From Apiotrichum sp. Y4204 (lineage: Eukaryota > Basidiomycota > Tremellomycetes > Trichosporonales > Trichosporonaceae), in assembly GCA_025531455.1 (NCBI GenBank), contig JAMYHL010000076.1, positions 1 to 64,000 of the forward strand: a stretch of DNA of 64,000 nt, written 5' to 3'. The notes below the pieces were generated by a model. The model ran no database searches and had not been told where the DNA came from. It was given only the letters and a program-made list of their open reading frames with translations. The translations under genes were made by a program, and so were the position numbers. Position 1 is the stretch's first letter, and the number at the start of each line of letters is the position of its first letter. Positions 1 through 10,373 of this stretch are shown here, in pieces.

Positions 1-33
1 TGTATATGGCGAGATATTGTCATCACGTGGTAA

Positions 34-219
34 TCACGTGAGGTTCTCGAGGTCGTCATGGTAAGATTCATGACAGCTCGCCACGGTGCCGGGCCAAGAC
101 ACCGCCTGGTGGTTGTGGGGGTTACCGTACTCCGCTTGCACGACCGGCACGCGGTTGGGGCCATTGCCTTCGAAGCCCGGGTCTGGGAGACTGCCAGGGG
201 GAGGATTCTCGTCGGCCAT
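34..219 (-). CDS. 5' coding exon of a gene leaving the window at the left
   Basis: The first ATG (219-217) follows a convincing 5'-UTR intron on the minus strand: donor GTGAGT at 291-286 and acceptor CTGACATCCTAG ending at 229, the same signature used by every spliced gene here. The open frame encodes about 61 residues, proline-rich at the start and Asn/His-rich later, and meets a stop at 36-34. It probably splices out before that stop, so the real exon end is uncertain. I recognise no domain. The rest of the gene lies outside the window. A stand-alone 61-residue protein is possible but less likely. Confidence 0.4.
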   Translation of the reverse strand: MADENPPPGSLPDPGFEGNGPNRVPVVQAEYGNPHNHQAVSWPGTVASCHESYHDDLENLT

Positions 220-439
220 GATGAGCGGCTAGGATGTCAGCGACTCAAAACGTTTGAAAACTCTAGTTAGAGTTTTCAGAGAGTTACTCACTGGGTTCTT
301 GCGGAGGCGAAGCTTGTTAGAGGGAGAGGCGAAGAGAGTAGTTGGTGCGCGAACGAGGTGCAGAGAAGACGACGTCGCGACGGGATGGTTGGGGATGGAG
401 AGAAGAGCAATGTCAAGAGAACCGTTCCCACGTCGACCT

Positions 440-447
440 CTTATAAT
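440..447 (-). promoter_or_regulatory. TATA box of the leftmost gene
   Basis: On the minus strand the sequence reads ATTATAAG about 150 nt upstream of the 5'-UTR intron donor. A pyrimidine-rich stretch with CTCTTCTCTCC follows, as expected for a transcription start and leader. The position relative to the 5'-UTR intron (229-291) makes this the likely core promoter of the gene that begins at 219. Confidence 0.4.
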
Positions 448-1584
448 GTCGCCCCTCCGCGCAGATGATGTGAGAGAAGGCGCCGACGCTTAGCAAGCGC
501 ACTGTCTTGATGAGGACATCGTCTTGCGCCGTCTTGCGCCCCAGTCAGCGCCCTTCCTCGCCCTTCCTCGTCGTCGTCTAGTCAACCTTCGTCATCAACG
601 GCGGGCTGTCTTCCCTCGCCGGCTTGCAGAGCCAAAGCTCCGTCAACGCCATGCGCAAGCTCTTGTTCACTGTGCGCACCGGTGCGCACGCTGTTGTCCA
701 TCCTGCCCAATGGCGTTGTCGTTGGCGAAGAAGTGAGTAAATGTGTTGTTGCAGAGGACATGTTGCTAGTGGTGCGGAATGTTGCATCATCTCGCTTGCT
801 GTTATCTAGGTGGTATATATAAGGGGCGCACTAAATTTGGTAAATTTGGCTGGTTAAATTCACGCCCCCTACAGCTACAGGATCCAACCGCCTGTCCAGA
901 TCTAGGCTGTGACACTCCCCGCGAGAAGTTACTACAACCAAACACCTCCCAAAACAATGATGTCTTCCAAAACATTGGCAGGGTCAGGCGCTTCTCCATG
1001 CCATCGTCAGAATTAAGCATCAGTACTGTACGGCTAGCGACAACCGCCCTGTTTCCTTACGATCTGTGTTATCTGCTCGCTCGCCATCGGCTGGGACGGC
1101 TGGAGACCAGGCGAGCTACCGACCGGTGAACGGGCCGGCCGGACCGGATGAGCGAGTCTCTTCCGAACTTTGCACAGCGCGCAGCTCAGCAAGCAACTCA
1201 GCGGGCTGGGGTTGGCGAGCCGGGTTGGACACCAGAGTAGAGCAGGCCTAATTCGGTAAGGAAACATGTAGGCACGAAGAACAAACGGTACGCCTTATGA
1301 GTAAGCTTAGGCATGCGAGAATTAATTGTACCCCGCACCACTTGGGCAGTTCTGCTTCCGCTCCAATGGTTCCTGTGCCCCACCATGGCCCTCCACTCCT
1401 GCCGTTGCCTTGCACCCTAGCGCCCTGGCCGATCCCCCAACATTCTTTGCTCGTGGCCGAGGTCAGATGTCATTGACAGGTACATCGGCACAATCACTCA
1501 ACTGTGGCCAACTCCACACATTCTCGCTCACAACGTCTCACACTCGGTCCGTATCCTCTCTCACAATACCAACCGGCGAACATT
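448..1584. other. Intergenic region with an orphan TATA-like box
   Basis: No convincing gene. It contains a short duplicated GTCTTGCGCC around 525-540 and a TATATATAA box at 814-822. A 19-codon ORF starts at the ATGATG at 957 and stops at about 1016. The open frames at 524-736, 779-1129 and 1066-1251 have no recognisable domain and are best read as chance ORFs. The right part should hold the promoter of the DUF2358-like gene. Confidence 0.5.
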
Positions 1585-2807
1585 ATGTCTGCGTTATGCC
1601 GCGCGCCATGCTGCGCGTCTTCATCACGAGCGACGCTCGCAGCATTTGCCACTAGACGCCATCCTCGAACAACTACGTCATTAGCTCGCCCACGCCCCTT
1701 CGTCGCCGCCTTTGGAACAGCGGCCGCGACTACCCCACCCAACGACGAGACTTACGCGCCTCGTCAAGCGTACGGAACCGGTATCGGACAAGGATACGCC
1801 TCATCGGACGCAGCGGTGTACCGGCCCACGGTTGACCCCCAGTCGCTGCCGTTCTTCACGCCGCCGGGGCTGGGGAACTGGCAGCACGCGGGCAAGGCAT
1901 CCGGGCCGTCAAACTCGGATCCCTCGGGCTCGTCGGGAACAGGGCGTCCGAATGGAGCGCCCCAGTCGCCCGAGGCGGAAGTCGATGACCGCGAATGGGA
2001 GATGCGTGTCGCGCGCGGTATGCTCCACCTCCGCGAGACGCTACCGCTACTCTTTGAGACTGGGCCTGCTGCGCGTGATCTTTTCCCAGAGGACGTCTAC
2101 TCTAAGAACGTTGTCCTCCGTCTCCCACAACCGTTCCCGCTCAAGGTGTCGAGCTTGCAGGGGTACAGCGTCGCGTTCAACATTGCGCGAAACGGCATGC
2201 AGGGTGAGCGCTGAGTGCTTCGTGGAAATTGCAGCTGTGTGGCTGCAATTGCTTGCTGCAGCGGTCATGCTGGAAATCAGCAGCAAGCGTCCAGATCACA
2301 TCAGCATCAAGGATTTAATTCACATGCTGCTTCGCACAGCCACGCTCGGAATCCGCTCCTCGTTCCCCTCGCTAACACACAGCCCTCCACTCTGACCTCC
2401 ATGCTACGCTGGAACGTATGACATTCTCCGCTGCCCCGAATCCGGCGTCACCACAGCAAGCAGTGCGTGAAGCGCTTCTCGAGCGCGCTCCGCCGCACCG
2501 ACAGAAGCAGATCAGGGTGCTACTGAATGTGACGGGCCATCCGCGCCTTCCACCGCACAAGGACGCGACGTGGCGCACCTCATCGCTGTACACGTTCTCA
2601 CCGTACTCTGGCCTCATTGCCGTTCACGAAGTGGAGACGATCCGGCCACTTCCGGGAGAGGGCGTCGCGGATTGGCTGATGAAGTCGCTGCTTGGGTGGA
2701 CCGGACGAGCTGGCAACGCCTCGGAGGGCGCCGTCCCGTGTCCCCGTGCGATTGAGGTGGCGATTGAGCGCGAGCCGATTGTGCGGTCCTCCAAAAAGAA
2801 GAAGTGA
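1585..2807 (+). CDS. Mitochondrial DUF2358 (C6orf136-like) protein
   Basis: Two exons, 1585-2203 and 2383-2807. The intron has donor GTGAGC and acceptor GCTAACACACAG, and the phase is preserved. The first 25-30 residues are rich in Arg, Ser and Ala with no acids, a mitochondrial presequence. A low-complexity Gly/Ser/Pro stretch follows to about residue 125. The rest fits the DUF2358 pattern known from human C6orf136: a helical 'LHLRETLPLLF' segment, 'DVYSKNVVLRLP', 'LHSDLHATLERMTF' across the splice junction, a VTGHPR turn and 'YTFSPYSGLIAVHEVETI'. That the family motif is continuous only after splicing supports the intron. An in-frame ATG at 1504 exists, but the 1585 start puts the presequence at the N-terminus. 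The C-terminus is basic (SSKKKK). Biochemical function is not established for the family. Confidence 0.7.
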
Positions 2808-3080
2808 ATGAAGAGATCGTGACAGTAGAGTGACACCGGTCACGGATGAGTCAAAGAGAGTCTAAGTCGTGGTCCCCACTCAACACATGTTGCGATACAG
2901 TATGAATCATCATTCATTGTACGACTTTGCTGCCGAGACTTGTACATTTGAACGCATACTTGCCTGACAGGGCCAGCATTCAGCAGCTCACCACAGCTCA
3001 CCAGGTTGACAGCTCCTCAAAGTGGCACCACAACATTCAGTAAGGGATCCCGTTCGACAGACACTTTCGACTTTTGCGGC
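2808..3080. other. Short spacer between DUF2358-like gene and tRNA-Pro
   Basis: 3' flank of the upstream gene and 5' flank of the tRNA. No gene-like ORF or repeat is visible. Confidence 0.5.
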
Positions 3081-3174
3081 GCTCTTGTGGTGTAGTGGCT
3101 ATCATACTCTCTTAGGGTTGCAGCTTGCATCTTAAGCTTGGGAGTGGTCCTCGGTTCAAATCCGGGCAAGGGCC
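3081..3174 (+). tRNA. tRNA-Pro(AGG) with a 21-nt intron
   Basis: A full cloverleaf can be drawn. The acceptor stem is GCTCTTG/CAAGGGC with one G-T wobble. The A box (TGGTGTAGTGG) lies in the D arm. The anticodon stem is CTCTC/GGGAG, and the T arm is CTCGG-TTCAAAT-CCGGG, which also forms the B box. The loop reads TT-AGG-G, giving anticodon AGG (Pro). A 21-nt intron (3118-3138) follows the purine at position 37, the canonical eukaryotic site for nuclear tRNA introns. A T5 tract after the 3' end serves as the Pol III terminator. The gene stands alone between two protein genes. Confidence 0.93.
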
Positions 3175-3179
3175 GCATC

Positions 3180-3184
3180 TTTTT
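3180..3184 (+). terminator. Pol III terminator of tRNA-Pro
   Basis: Run of five T six bases after the tRNA discriminator base, the standard RNA polymerase III stop signal. Confidence 0.8.
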
Positions 3185-3758
3185 CCTATACTGTCTACTC
3201 ATAACTTGATTTGAGCTCGCCGTCGGTTTTGTATCGCTCGCTGTCTCGTTTGATCGCGTTCAAGCGACGTGGTGATCAAGATCGCGGTGCAGCAGTCGTT
3301 AGCTCAGACTAGTTCAGATCACTACTTCACTAGCTCGCTGGTTGTTGAGATGTCTCGCATGCTGCATGCTAGCGCGTAAACAATTCAAGTTGATCAAGGT
3401 TGGCTTCAAGCTTCAAGTCGGTGCAGGGACAGTGCCGCAGGCCGCAGTAGCAGTCACATCGGCGGCTGACAGCGGGGGATGGGTGGCCATGGGTGGCATA
3501 CTTTTCTAATAGGGGAAGCAATTGAAGCAAACAATAAGAAGCAAAAATTACGTGTTATTTGATAATGCTACTGAAAGGCGCGATTGGCTCTAACTCGTCA
3601 ACAAATTCGTCACTTCACTGCCATTCCCACTTCGGTCTCCTTCTCTCGCCCCTGACCGACCCAAACCAAGTATCGTGTGAGCTTCCTCCATTGCTCTCGT
3701 TCTTCTCATTCATCTTCTCCCCATTCTCAATCCATCCACACCAAATCTACTGACCACA
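3185..3758. other. Promoter/5' leader region of BYE1
   Basis: No gene. The last 150 bases before the ATG are pyrimidine-rich (CTTCCTCC, TTCTTCTC, CATCTTCTCC), typical of the leaders of other genes in this window. An AT-rich patch lies at about 3505-3565. Confidence 0.5.
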
Positions 3759-6700
3759 ATGTCGACAGCGACGCCAGAACCCGCCGCAGAGGTGCCAGCA
3801 CGCTCAACACGCGTCTCCTCGCGAGTGAGGCACAAGTCCGCACGCGCGCTCGCCAACGAGCATACCGAGCAGCTCCTCGCGGCTGCCCGAGAAGAGCGGC
3901 ACGAGAAGGAGAAGGAGCGTGGGCAGCGGCGTGAGCGCGGCGAATCCGAGATGAGCAGAACCGCCGCCGACGAGGAGGGAGATAAGAAGGATGAGGAGCC
4001 CAAGGACAAGGAGGAGGAGGATGGCGCCGGTAGCGAACCGCTGGATAAGGGCAAGAGACGCCGGCAGGCGGCTCCGAAGAAACCCAGGAAGAGCAAGTAC
4101 TGCGTCTGCAAGGAGGCAAAGCAGGGGCCCATGATTGAGTGTGGAGAGTGCGGCGACTGGTACGTATCTCTAACACTTTGGATGGGATCCTGGCCCGAGG
4201 GCAAGTGCAACGCACAGACCCAATGGCAGAAGCAGGACCCCATCCAGCCCATCGTCGATGTCTTCTCTCTAACCCCAGGTTCCACTTCGAGTGCATCTCG
4301 CTTACAGAGGACGAGGCTGAGCGAATCCGTGCGTACCACCTCACAACAGCTCTTCCGTGTATGCAATATCTAACCCGTCAGACAAATATGTGTGTGCAGG
4401 ATGCACCGAGCGCACAGGAGAGAAGACAACATGTAAGTTATACACCGTGCTCACATGCATAAGCCATTCAAGCACCGTATCGCGCTGCGCTGCCTGCGCC
4501 GGCCGCCATCGTGGCGCCCCGGCTCTCGCGCAGTCCATCCCACCAGCACCGTCCCATAGTTGTAGATTCAGACGCGATACCTCCAGCTCTCTCACTCGAG
4601 AGCCGAGCCTGCCTCGCTGGCTCGGCGCCGGCCAGATTACAGGTTCCGTTCCAGTTCCAGGACCCAGCGGTTCCAGACATCGTGCAGCGTGAAGGCGCAG
4701 GTCGGGGTGGGGACTCGTTCATTGCCTGGCTGTCGAGTGGTGCATGTTGGCTGTTGACATTGGGTAACTGGGTGGCAGGCGAGTAGGGCAAAATGGGGAA
4801 CACAAGAGAGCCAGCGGCGGCATGAACGAGAACGAGACTGCACATGGGGTAGATGCGTGTACACGGTGATGCGCATCGTGGTCCAGGTGATGCTCGCGGG
4901 CGTTGCGTGTTGTGGATCCACCAACCACTCCCGCATACGTCGCATGTCGCACGACCTGTGGCTGGTGGCATCCGTAAGGAGGACCGTGTAGTGTCCCTCG
5001 TGTCTTTGTGTAATTCTCGGTGTCCGTCTTGGCGTGTGCGACGTCGTGCAAACGCGTACCGTGATCATGACGGTGACACGCGCTGTCTGACTATCCGTCG
5101 CCAGTCGCGCCCAGAGCACATAGCATCTCATCGTGGTGTCCAGTCTCATCCCCATCGCTGTGTGGAGACAATGTTTCGCTTGTTGATGTGTTGCGCCGCT
5201 GGACTCCTTCCCATTCTGACCAGGATACTTCCCTCTCATTCCCCCCCATCCCACCTCCTTTCCTGTGTATCAGTTGCTAACTCCAGACGTATACGACATC
5301 AAGGGCTTCCCATCCCCCACACCCGAAGCTGAGGCACCCGCCGACGCACCGATACCGAGCCGCACAGTAAGTGACAATATAAATCTGTTGGCATCATTGC
5401 TGACTCGTAGGCTCCGAAACGTGCAACGAAGGGAAAGGGCAAGAAGGAAACCGAGCCAGAACCGAAGCCCGATTTCGAACCTGAGAAGGAGGAGAAAGAG
5501 GTGGAGAAGGAGCAGGCGGCCGAACCCCCAGCTGAGGCAAGTACTGGCGACGCTGGGCCAACCACCGAGGCTAAGGATATTGAGGAACCTGTCGTCGGCG
5601 AGAAGCGCAAGGCTGAGGACGAGAACGCTGAGCCAAAGCCCAGTCCGAAACCTACGTCAACCGATGGCGCCGTGTCCGACGCAGAGTCAGCTGTATCCAC
5701 TACTTCGGCCCAGCGCAAGCGGCCGCGGCGCGAGAAGCCCAAGCCCGCCCCGATCCACGTCCCTAGTCCGCCAGCCAAGTCCCCGTCCGCAACGACCAAG
5801 CGCGGGTCCATTGCCGAGCGAGGACGTTCTACCTCCGCATCTATCCCGCCCACGCCCAAGACACCGGTTTCCAAGGCGCCGGCGTCCTCTGGCGGATCCG
5901 CGCCGCTCCCACCAGCCCGCAAATATGTCATGGACAAGCTCGCGTCTGCCATACGCGGCATCTTCGGCGAGGCAGCCATGACGCCCGAGGCGGCGCAGGA
6001 CTACGGGAAGGAGGTCGAGGCGTCGCTGTATGCGCACTTCAAGGAGATGGTCAAGGGCAAGGAGGCTGCTGGAGGGCGATACAAGGCTCAGTTCAATCTG
6101 CTTTACTCGTCACTGTCAAAGGTGTCGGAGGTGCGCGAGGACCTGCGCGCAGCAATTGTAGATGGCACGATTCCGCCTGCAAAGGTCGCCACCCTCACTG
6201 GTGTGGAGCTTGCCTCGGCTGCCCAGCTCGCGGCCATCGAAGCAGCGAACAAGGAGGCGCTGCGACAAACCGTGATGATCAAGGAGCGCGAGGTGCGTAT
6301 CGTCGCTGGGCGCGACGGGCTCGAGGACCTCGACGACCGCAACGAGACAGTCAGCGAAATGCAGCGGCAGGAAGAGCGCGACCGGCGCCGCGAGAACGGG
6401 CTCGACAGCGACGACGACATGGACGTGGACCTCCCGCGGCCCCTCCCGCGCCGGGAGTCGACCACCAAGCCCGAGCGCCGCGAGTCTGTATCCTCTGGTC
6501 CTGGCGGCTCTCCGACAACTTCCCAGCGCCCGACACCCGTCAAACGCGGCAGCTCGACTCTATCCGCCACTCCGACCACTCAGTCCCCGGTGCGCTCGAC
6601 GATGAATCTCAGCTCGGCATGGGGCGGGCGGCAGGCGTCACCCGAGCCCGTCGCCGAGGAGGAAATGGACCTGGATGGCGAAGAAGACATCGACCTGAGC

Positions 6701-7873
6701 CATATCATATCAGAGGACGTGGACTACTCGGCACTGGACGACAAGCCCGAGGAGCCAAAGCCGCCGGTCCCTGAGAACACCGCCATGAACGCATTCCTCG
6801 CCCGCCCAGTCGAGTGGAGCGGCGCACTCTCCAACCCTGCCGCCAGCTCGACCGTAGCACCGCCAGTCCAGCTTCGCCTCGGCGCCGGCCGTACGCACTT
6901 CAGCATACCCCGTCTCCTCCCGAGCCCGACAATCGCCATCGCCGGCCGCGTCCCGACCGCGACATCACTAAAGTACCTCACCGACCGGCTGATGGACCGT
7001 TCCTCCGAGCTCCTCTCCACGATCTTCACTCTCTCGCCCACCGCGACTCCTGAAGACGAAAAGGCGTGGGCGGGCATCGTCGACTTCCACGTCCAGCGCG
7101 GACGACACGGCGTTTTCCACCCGTACGACAACCGCCCTGTTCCCGGCACCGCGCGCGAACTGTACCTCGTCCCACTCCGGCCGGGCGATGCGTGGCCCGA
7201 CCTCTTCTCCCTCATCAGCGGGTTTGCCCTCCCGCGCGAGATCGACCGGCCAGTCATGGTCGGCGTCTTTGTTGCCAGCCGCGAACGCGGCGAACCAGAC
7301 CGCGAACAGAGGAGTAGCATTCGTCCCGAACACCGTTCCCCGATGGAGCCTCCTCCCCCTCCCCCGCCGGCACCGGCCGCAGCCGCCCCGTCAAACCTCC
7401 AGCTGCAGGCGCTCATGGCGAGCCTCAACCCCGCCGCCATCGCAGGCGTCATGGCGCGCCCTGCGCCGCCCCCTCCGCAGTCGCCGATGCCGCCGCCGCA
7501 TCAGTACGAGCAGTACGAGCGCGAGGCCTACAGCGAGCAGTACAATCCTGGACCGGGAGCAGGGTACCCGCCTCCGCCGCAGAACGCGTACGCGCCCGAC
7601 CAGGGATCGTATTACCCGCCCCCGCCGCCGGGATACGGTGCGGGCCCTGCGCCGCCTGGGCCGCGGTTCGGGGGATACAGCCCCACGGCGCACACGGCCG
7701 GACCACCGGTACCCGGACCTGTACATGGACATGGGCATGGACCAGGAGCCGGCGGACCAGGTGGACCAGGTGGACCAGTTCGTGGGCGGCCGCCGTTTGA
7801 TCCCCGGCCTGGGTTCCGTGGTGGGTTTGGTGGTGGTCGTGGACGCCGGGGTCGTGGGCGCGGGCGGTGGTAG
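3759..7873 (+). CDS. BYE1: BYE1-like PHD / TFIIS-M / SPOC transcription elongation factor
   Basis: Five exons: 3759-4159, 4279-4328, 4382-4432, 5287-5366 and 5411-7873 (1014 aa). A charged N-terminus precedes a PHD finger at about 114-161 (C115, C117, C128, C131, H136, C139, then VCAGC), which is complete only after introns 1 and 2 are removed. A TFIIS central domain lies at about 365-490, starting KYVMDKLASAIRG. A SPOC domain lies at about 660-818, from RPVEWSGAL to VGVFVASRE. This order is that of yeast Bye1 and animal PHF3/DIDO, which bind RNA polymerase II through the TFIIS-M domain and H3K4me3 through the PHD. The tail is strongly Pro-rich (PPPPPP blocks) and ends in a Gly/Arg (RGG-type) segment, so the protein is much longer than S. 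cerevisiae Bye1. Intron 3 (4433-5286, 854 nt) is exceptionally long for this locus. Confidence 0.88.
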
Positions 7874-8156
7874 TTGAGCATGTCTTGTAGAGATACATAA
7901 TGTACGATAGTGGTCTGTTGCGCAGAGATCGCAGGCTCAGTCGTGTTCCTGCACTGACCCGTGTGGTCCCAGCTCCGTCAGGTTCCCGTCCACATAAATC
8001 TAGCTCAAAAATAGCTACAGTAAATGATGCATGATGAAAGTAACTATGGAATGTGAAGCGGTCTACTTGAAATGGGTCAGTTGTTGGTGGGTATAGTGGT
8101 GGAGGGTATAGACATCGGGCTGGTGGGGCTTGCGGTTTCCATACTCGCCGAGGACT

Positions 8157-9773
8157 TCAGTACGGGCCAGTGGTGGCGTCGACCATGCGGTCCACAGCTG
8201 GAGAAAAGACCTTTCTGTACACGAAGCGGCGGTCGTACTCGCGCATCACTTCTGCATTGAGAAGCTGACGGTCCTTGACCAGCTGGGAGAAGGACGCGGC
8301 AAGATGCGTGAGGAGGAAAGCTGTAACGGCGTGCAGGAGCGGGGCCAGGAACGGATTGGACGTCGTGAGAAGGTATGCAATAATCGGGGCCGAGGGCGGG
8401 AATGCGCTGAACGTTAGTGACAGACCATCTATCCAACGCACCAGAAAAAGGCGAGACAGAACTCTGGCGGGTCCCAGACTCGGAGCGACTGGATACGGTC
8501 ATCAAAGCGAAATCCTGAAGCGCTTGCTGGGGGCCGAGCACCAAAGGCAGAAAGCGCTGACCGGCTGATGTCAGAATGAGAGTTGGGTACAGGTACTCAC
8601 GCAGCCCAACGGAGTAAGAGCCATAGGAAGCGGCCGACCATGCGGGAGTACCGCTGCAGAGGCGACGCAGTACGCATAACCTTGGGCTTGAAATCGTTGT
8701 TTTCGTCGCTTACGGTCTGCTCCGCTGAGACCTTGGGCGCGGGAATCGGCGACGCGTTGGGGGAGGCAACGGGGTCGCTACCCTGTTGGGTTAGCACAAA
8801 CATGAGCATCGGAACCCACGGAGCGCATAAGCAGATCATAGGTTCTGTGTCGCGTGAACAGCCATATGGCATTGGCCGTCGCGAGGGCGAGCAGCACTAT
8901 CGATATGGAGATGGCCTAGGTGTGAGTTGGGACAGTCGGCTGACGACAACTCACCGTCCGCGTCCCGACAATTCCTCGCCTGGATGCCTTCATCTCCTGT
9001 TCATATCTTCCCCAGCGATCGTCGACGCCGGAGCGGAACCCTCCTCGGCGAATGATTGAGTCGTCCTCTGCGGGAGCCGGAGCGCGCAGCGGGGCGAGCA
9101 GGAACCACTGGATAACGTAGAGCACTAGGGCGATCGGGTTCGCAAAGTGGGCCGGCGGTAACATCTCCTCCACGCTGGTGGGGATCGCGAGCATGGCCGA
9201 ATCAACAAGACTGCCAGGCCACTCAATGGCGCTGATGTCAGATAACGTTCACAGGACAAGTGAAACTCACCGCTGCCAGATCGGCTTGGTCCGCACGAAG
9301 CGCTTCTTCTTCTCGCGCGGGGGCTCCGGCACGAGGGCGCGCGCCGCACGCATCTCCTCCGCAGCGCGTGCGGCCCGATTACTCGCCGCCATGTCGAATG
9401 GGATAGAAGAGCTGCGACTCAGACCCGTCGGAGGAGTCGCGTACGGCGATGGCGAGTAAATAATACGCGTCGGCGTACGGGGTGTTTCCGCCCCGCCCAT
9501 GGTATGCCGCGCCCGCATGCGACGGACGGGCGTGTCCTCGCGAACGGGCGTCGTGAACGCATTCGGAGCGGCGGCAAACGCATTCTGATACTGCGAGGGT
9601 GTCTGGACGAGGGAGCTGGTTGTCGGGGTGTTCCGCGACGAGGAAGGCGTCGGCGAGTCCTGCGTGTCGAGGTCGAGGTCGCGGCTCGACGTCGACTCCT
9701 TTAGCTGCGAGGGAATGCGCGAGAACGCCGACAGCGACTTGCCTGACTGGCGCGCGAGCGGTGACTGCGACAT
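8157..9773 (-). CDS. NUR1: NUR1/Mug154-like nuclear envelope protein
   Basis: Six exons on the minus strand: 9773-9271, 9231-8955, 8915-8820, 8782-8601, 8564-8442 and 8406-8157 (476 aa). All junctions keep phase and the introns are only 35-39 nt. The N-terminal 165 residues are Ser/Thr/Pro-rich and disordered. Next come 'RTKPIWQRAIEWPGS', a hydrophobic helix near 'NPIALVLYVIQWFLL', and a second one, 'AISISIVLLALATANAIW'. The C-terminal region contains 'WDPPEFCLAFFW', a further hydrophobic pair and the closing 'EVMREYDRRFVYRKVF'. The tail and the W-D-P-F-C block are what I know from the Nur1/Mug154 family, inner nuclear membrane proteins that in yeast tether rDNA and silent chromatin through Heh1/Src1. 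The assignment rests on recognised motifs, not on an alignment. An HP1 gene lies about 10 kb away. Confidence 0.62.
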
Positions 9774-10373
9774 TTCTCCGTCTTCTTGTCCTTCGTCGTC
9801 GTCGTCGTCGTCTGCGGCGACGTTGTGTTGTTGAAGAAAGTGTTAGACGAGGAAATCGAGGTGGCAACCAGAGAACCAAGCCCGCCGACTCTCTGACCTC
9901 TCTCAATCTGAAGACGACCCTGCAAGCCTGTGTTTTGACTGACATTTTAATTCCGTTACTTCATCTCCACGTGTCAATGACGTCATCTATATCAGCCAAC
10001 CAAGTACAATCCCAGCAACTCCATCGAACTCGAGCTCGAGCTCCAACTGTGTGCACCTCTTGTATCTGCACCGAACAGTTGACAATAAAAAAACCATAAG
10101 AATGTACAAGGTAAGATGACTATGAAGTAAGACAAGCGATGGCCGAGCGGCGCGCCTCTGTCGTCTGCTAGGCGCAGAGGCCATGGGGCGCGCCAGTCGG
10201 AATGAGAGTATCCATTGTTTTTGGCCAAGGTCCGTGGTACCGATGCTGGAGTGCTGTAGAGAGTTGTCCGATTGTGCGTGAGAGAGAAGAGTGCTTTTGT
10301 TTGATCCATGTCCTTGCTGATGTGAAGGCGGTGACTCAAAGTCACCGAGAGTCCATGTCTCCAAGAGACCCGA
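9774..10373. other. Intergenic, NUR1-like promoter side and laccase 3' flank
   Basis: Contains the promoter and leader of the NUR1-like gene (minus strand), with a (CGT)n run at about 9793-9812, and the 3' flank of the multicopper oxidase. ORFs in 9992-10513 have no domain and overlap the oxidase 3' end; they are not credible. Confidence 0.5.

Noticed and set aside
1504..1584. Upstream in-frame ATG at 1504 as the DUF2358-like start
   Set aside because: It would add 27 residues before a good mitochondrial presequence. The ATG at 1585 gives the better N-terminus, though this is not proven.
4468..5254. Minus-strand ORFs of 167 and 205 codons nested in BYE1 intron 3
   Set aside because: Cys/His/Arg-scrambled composition, overlapping each other in different frames, no family features.
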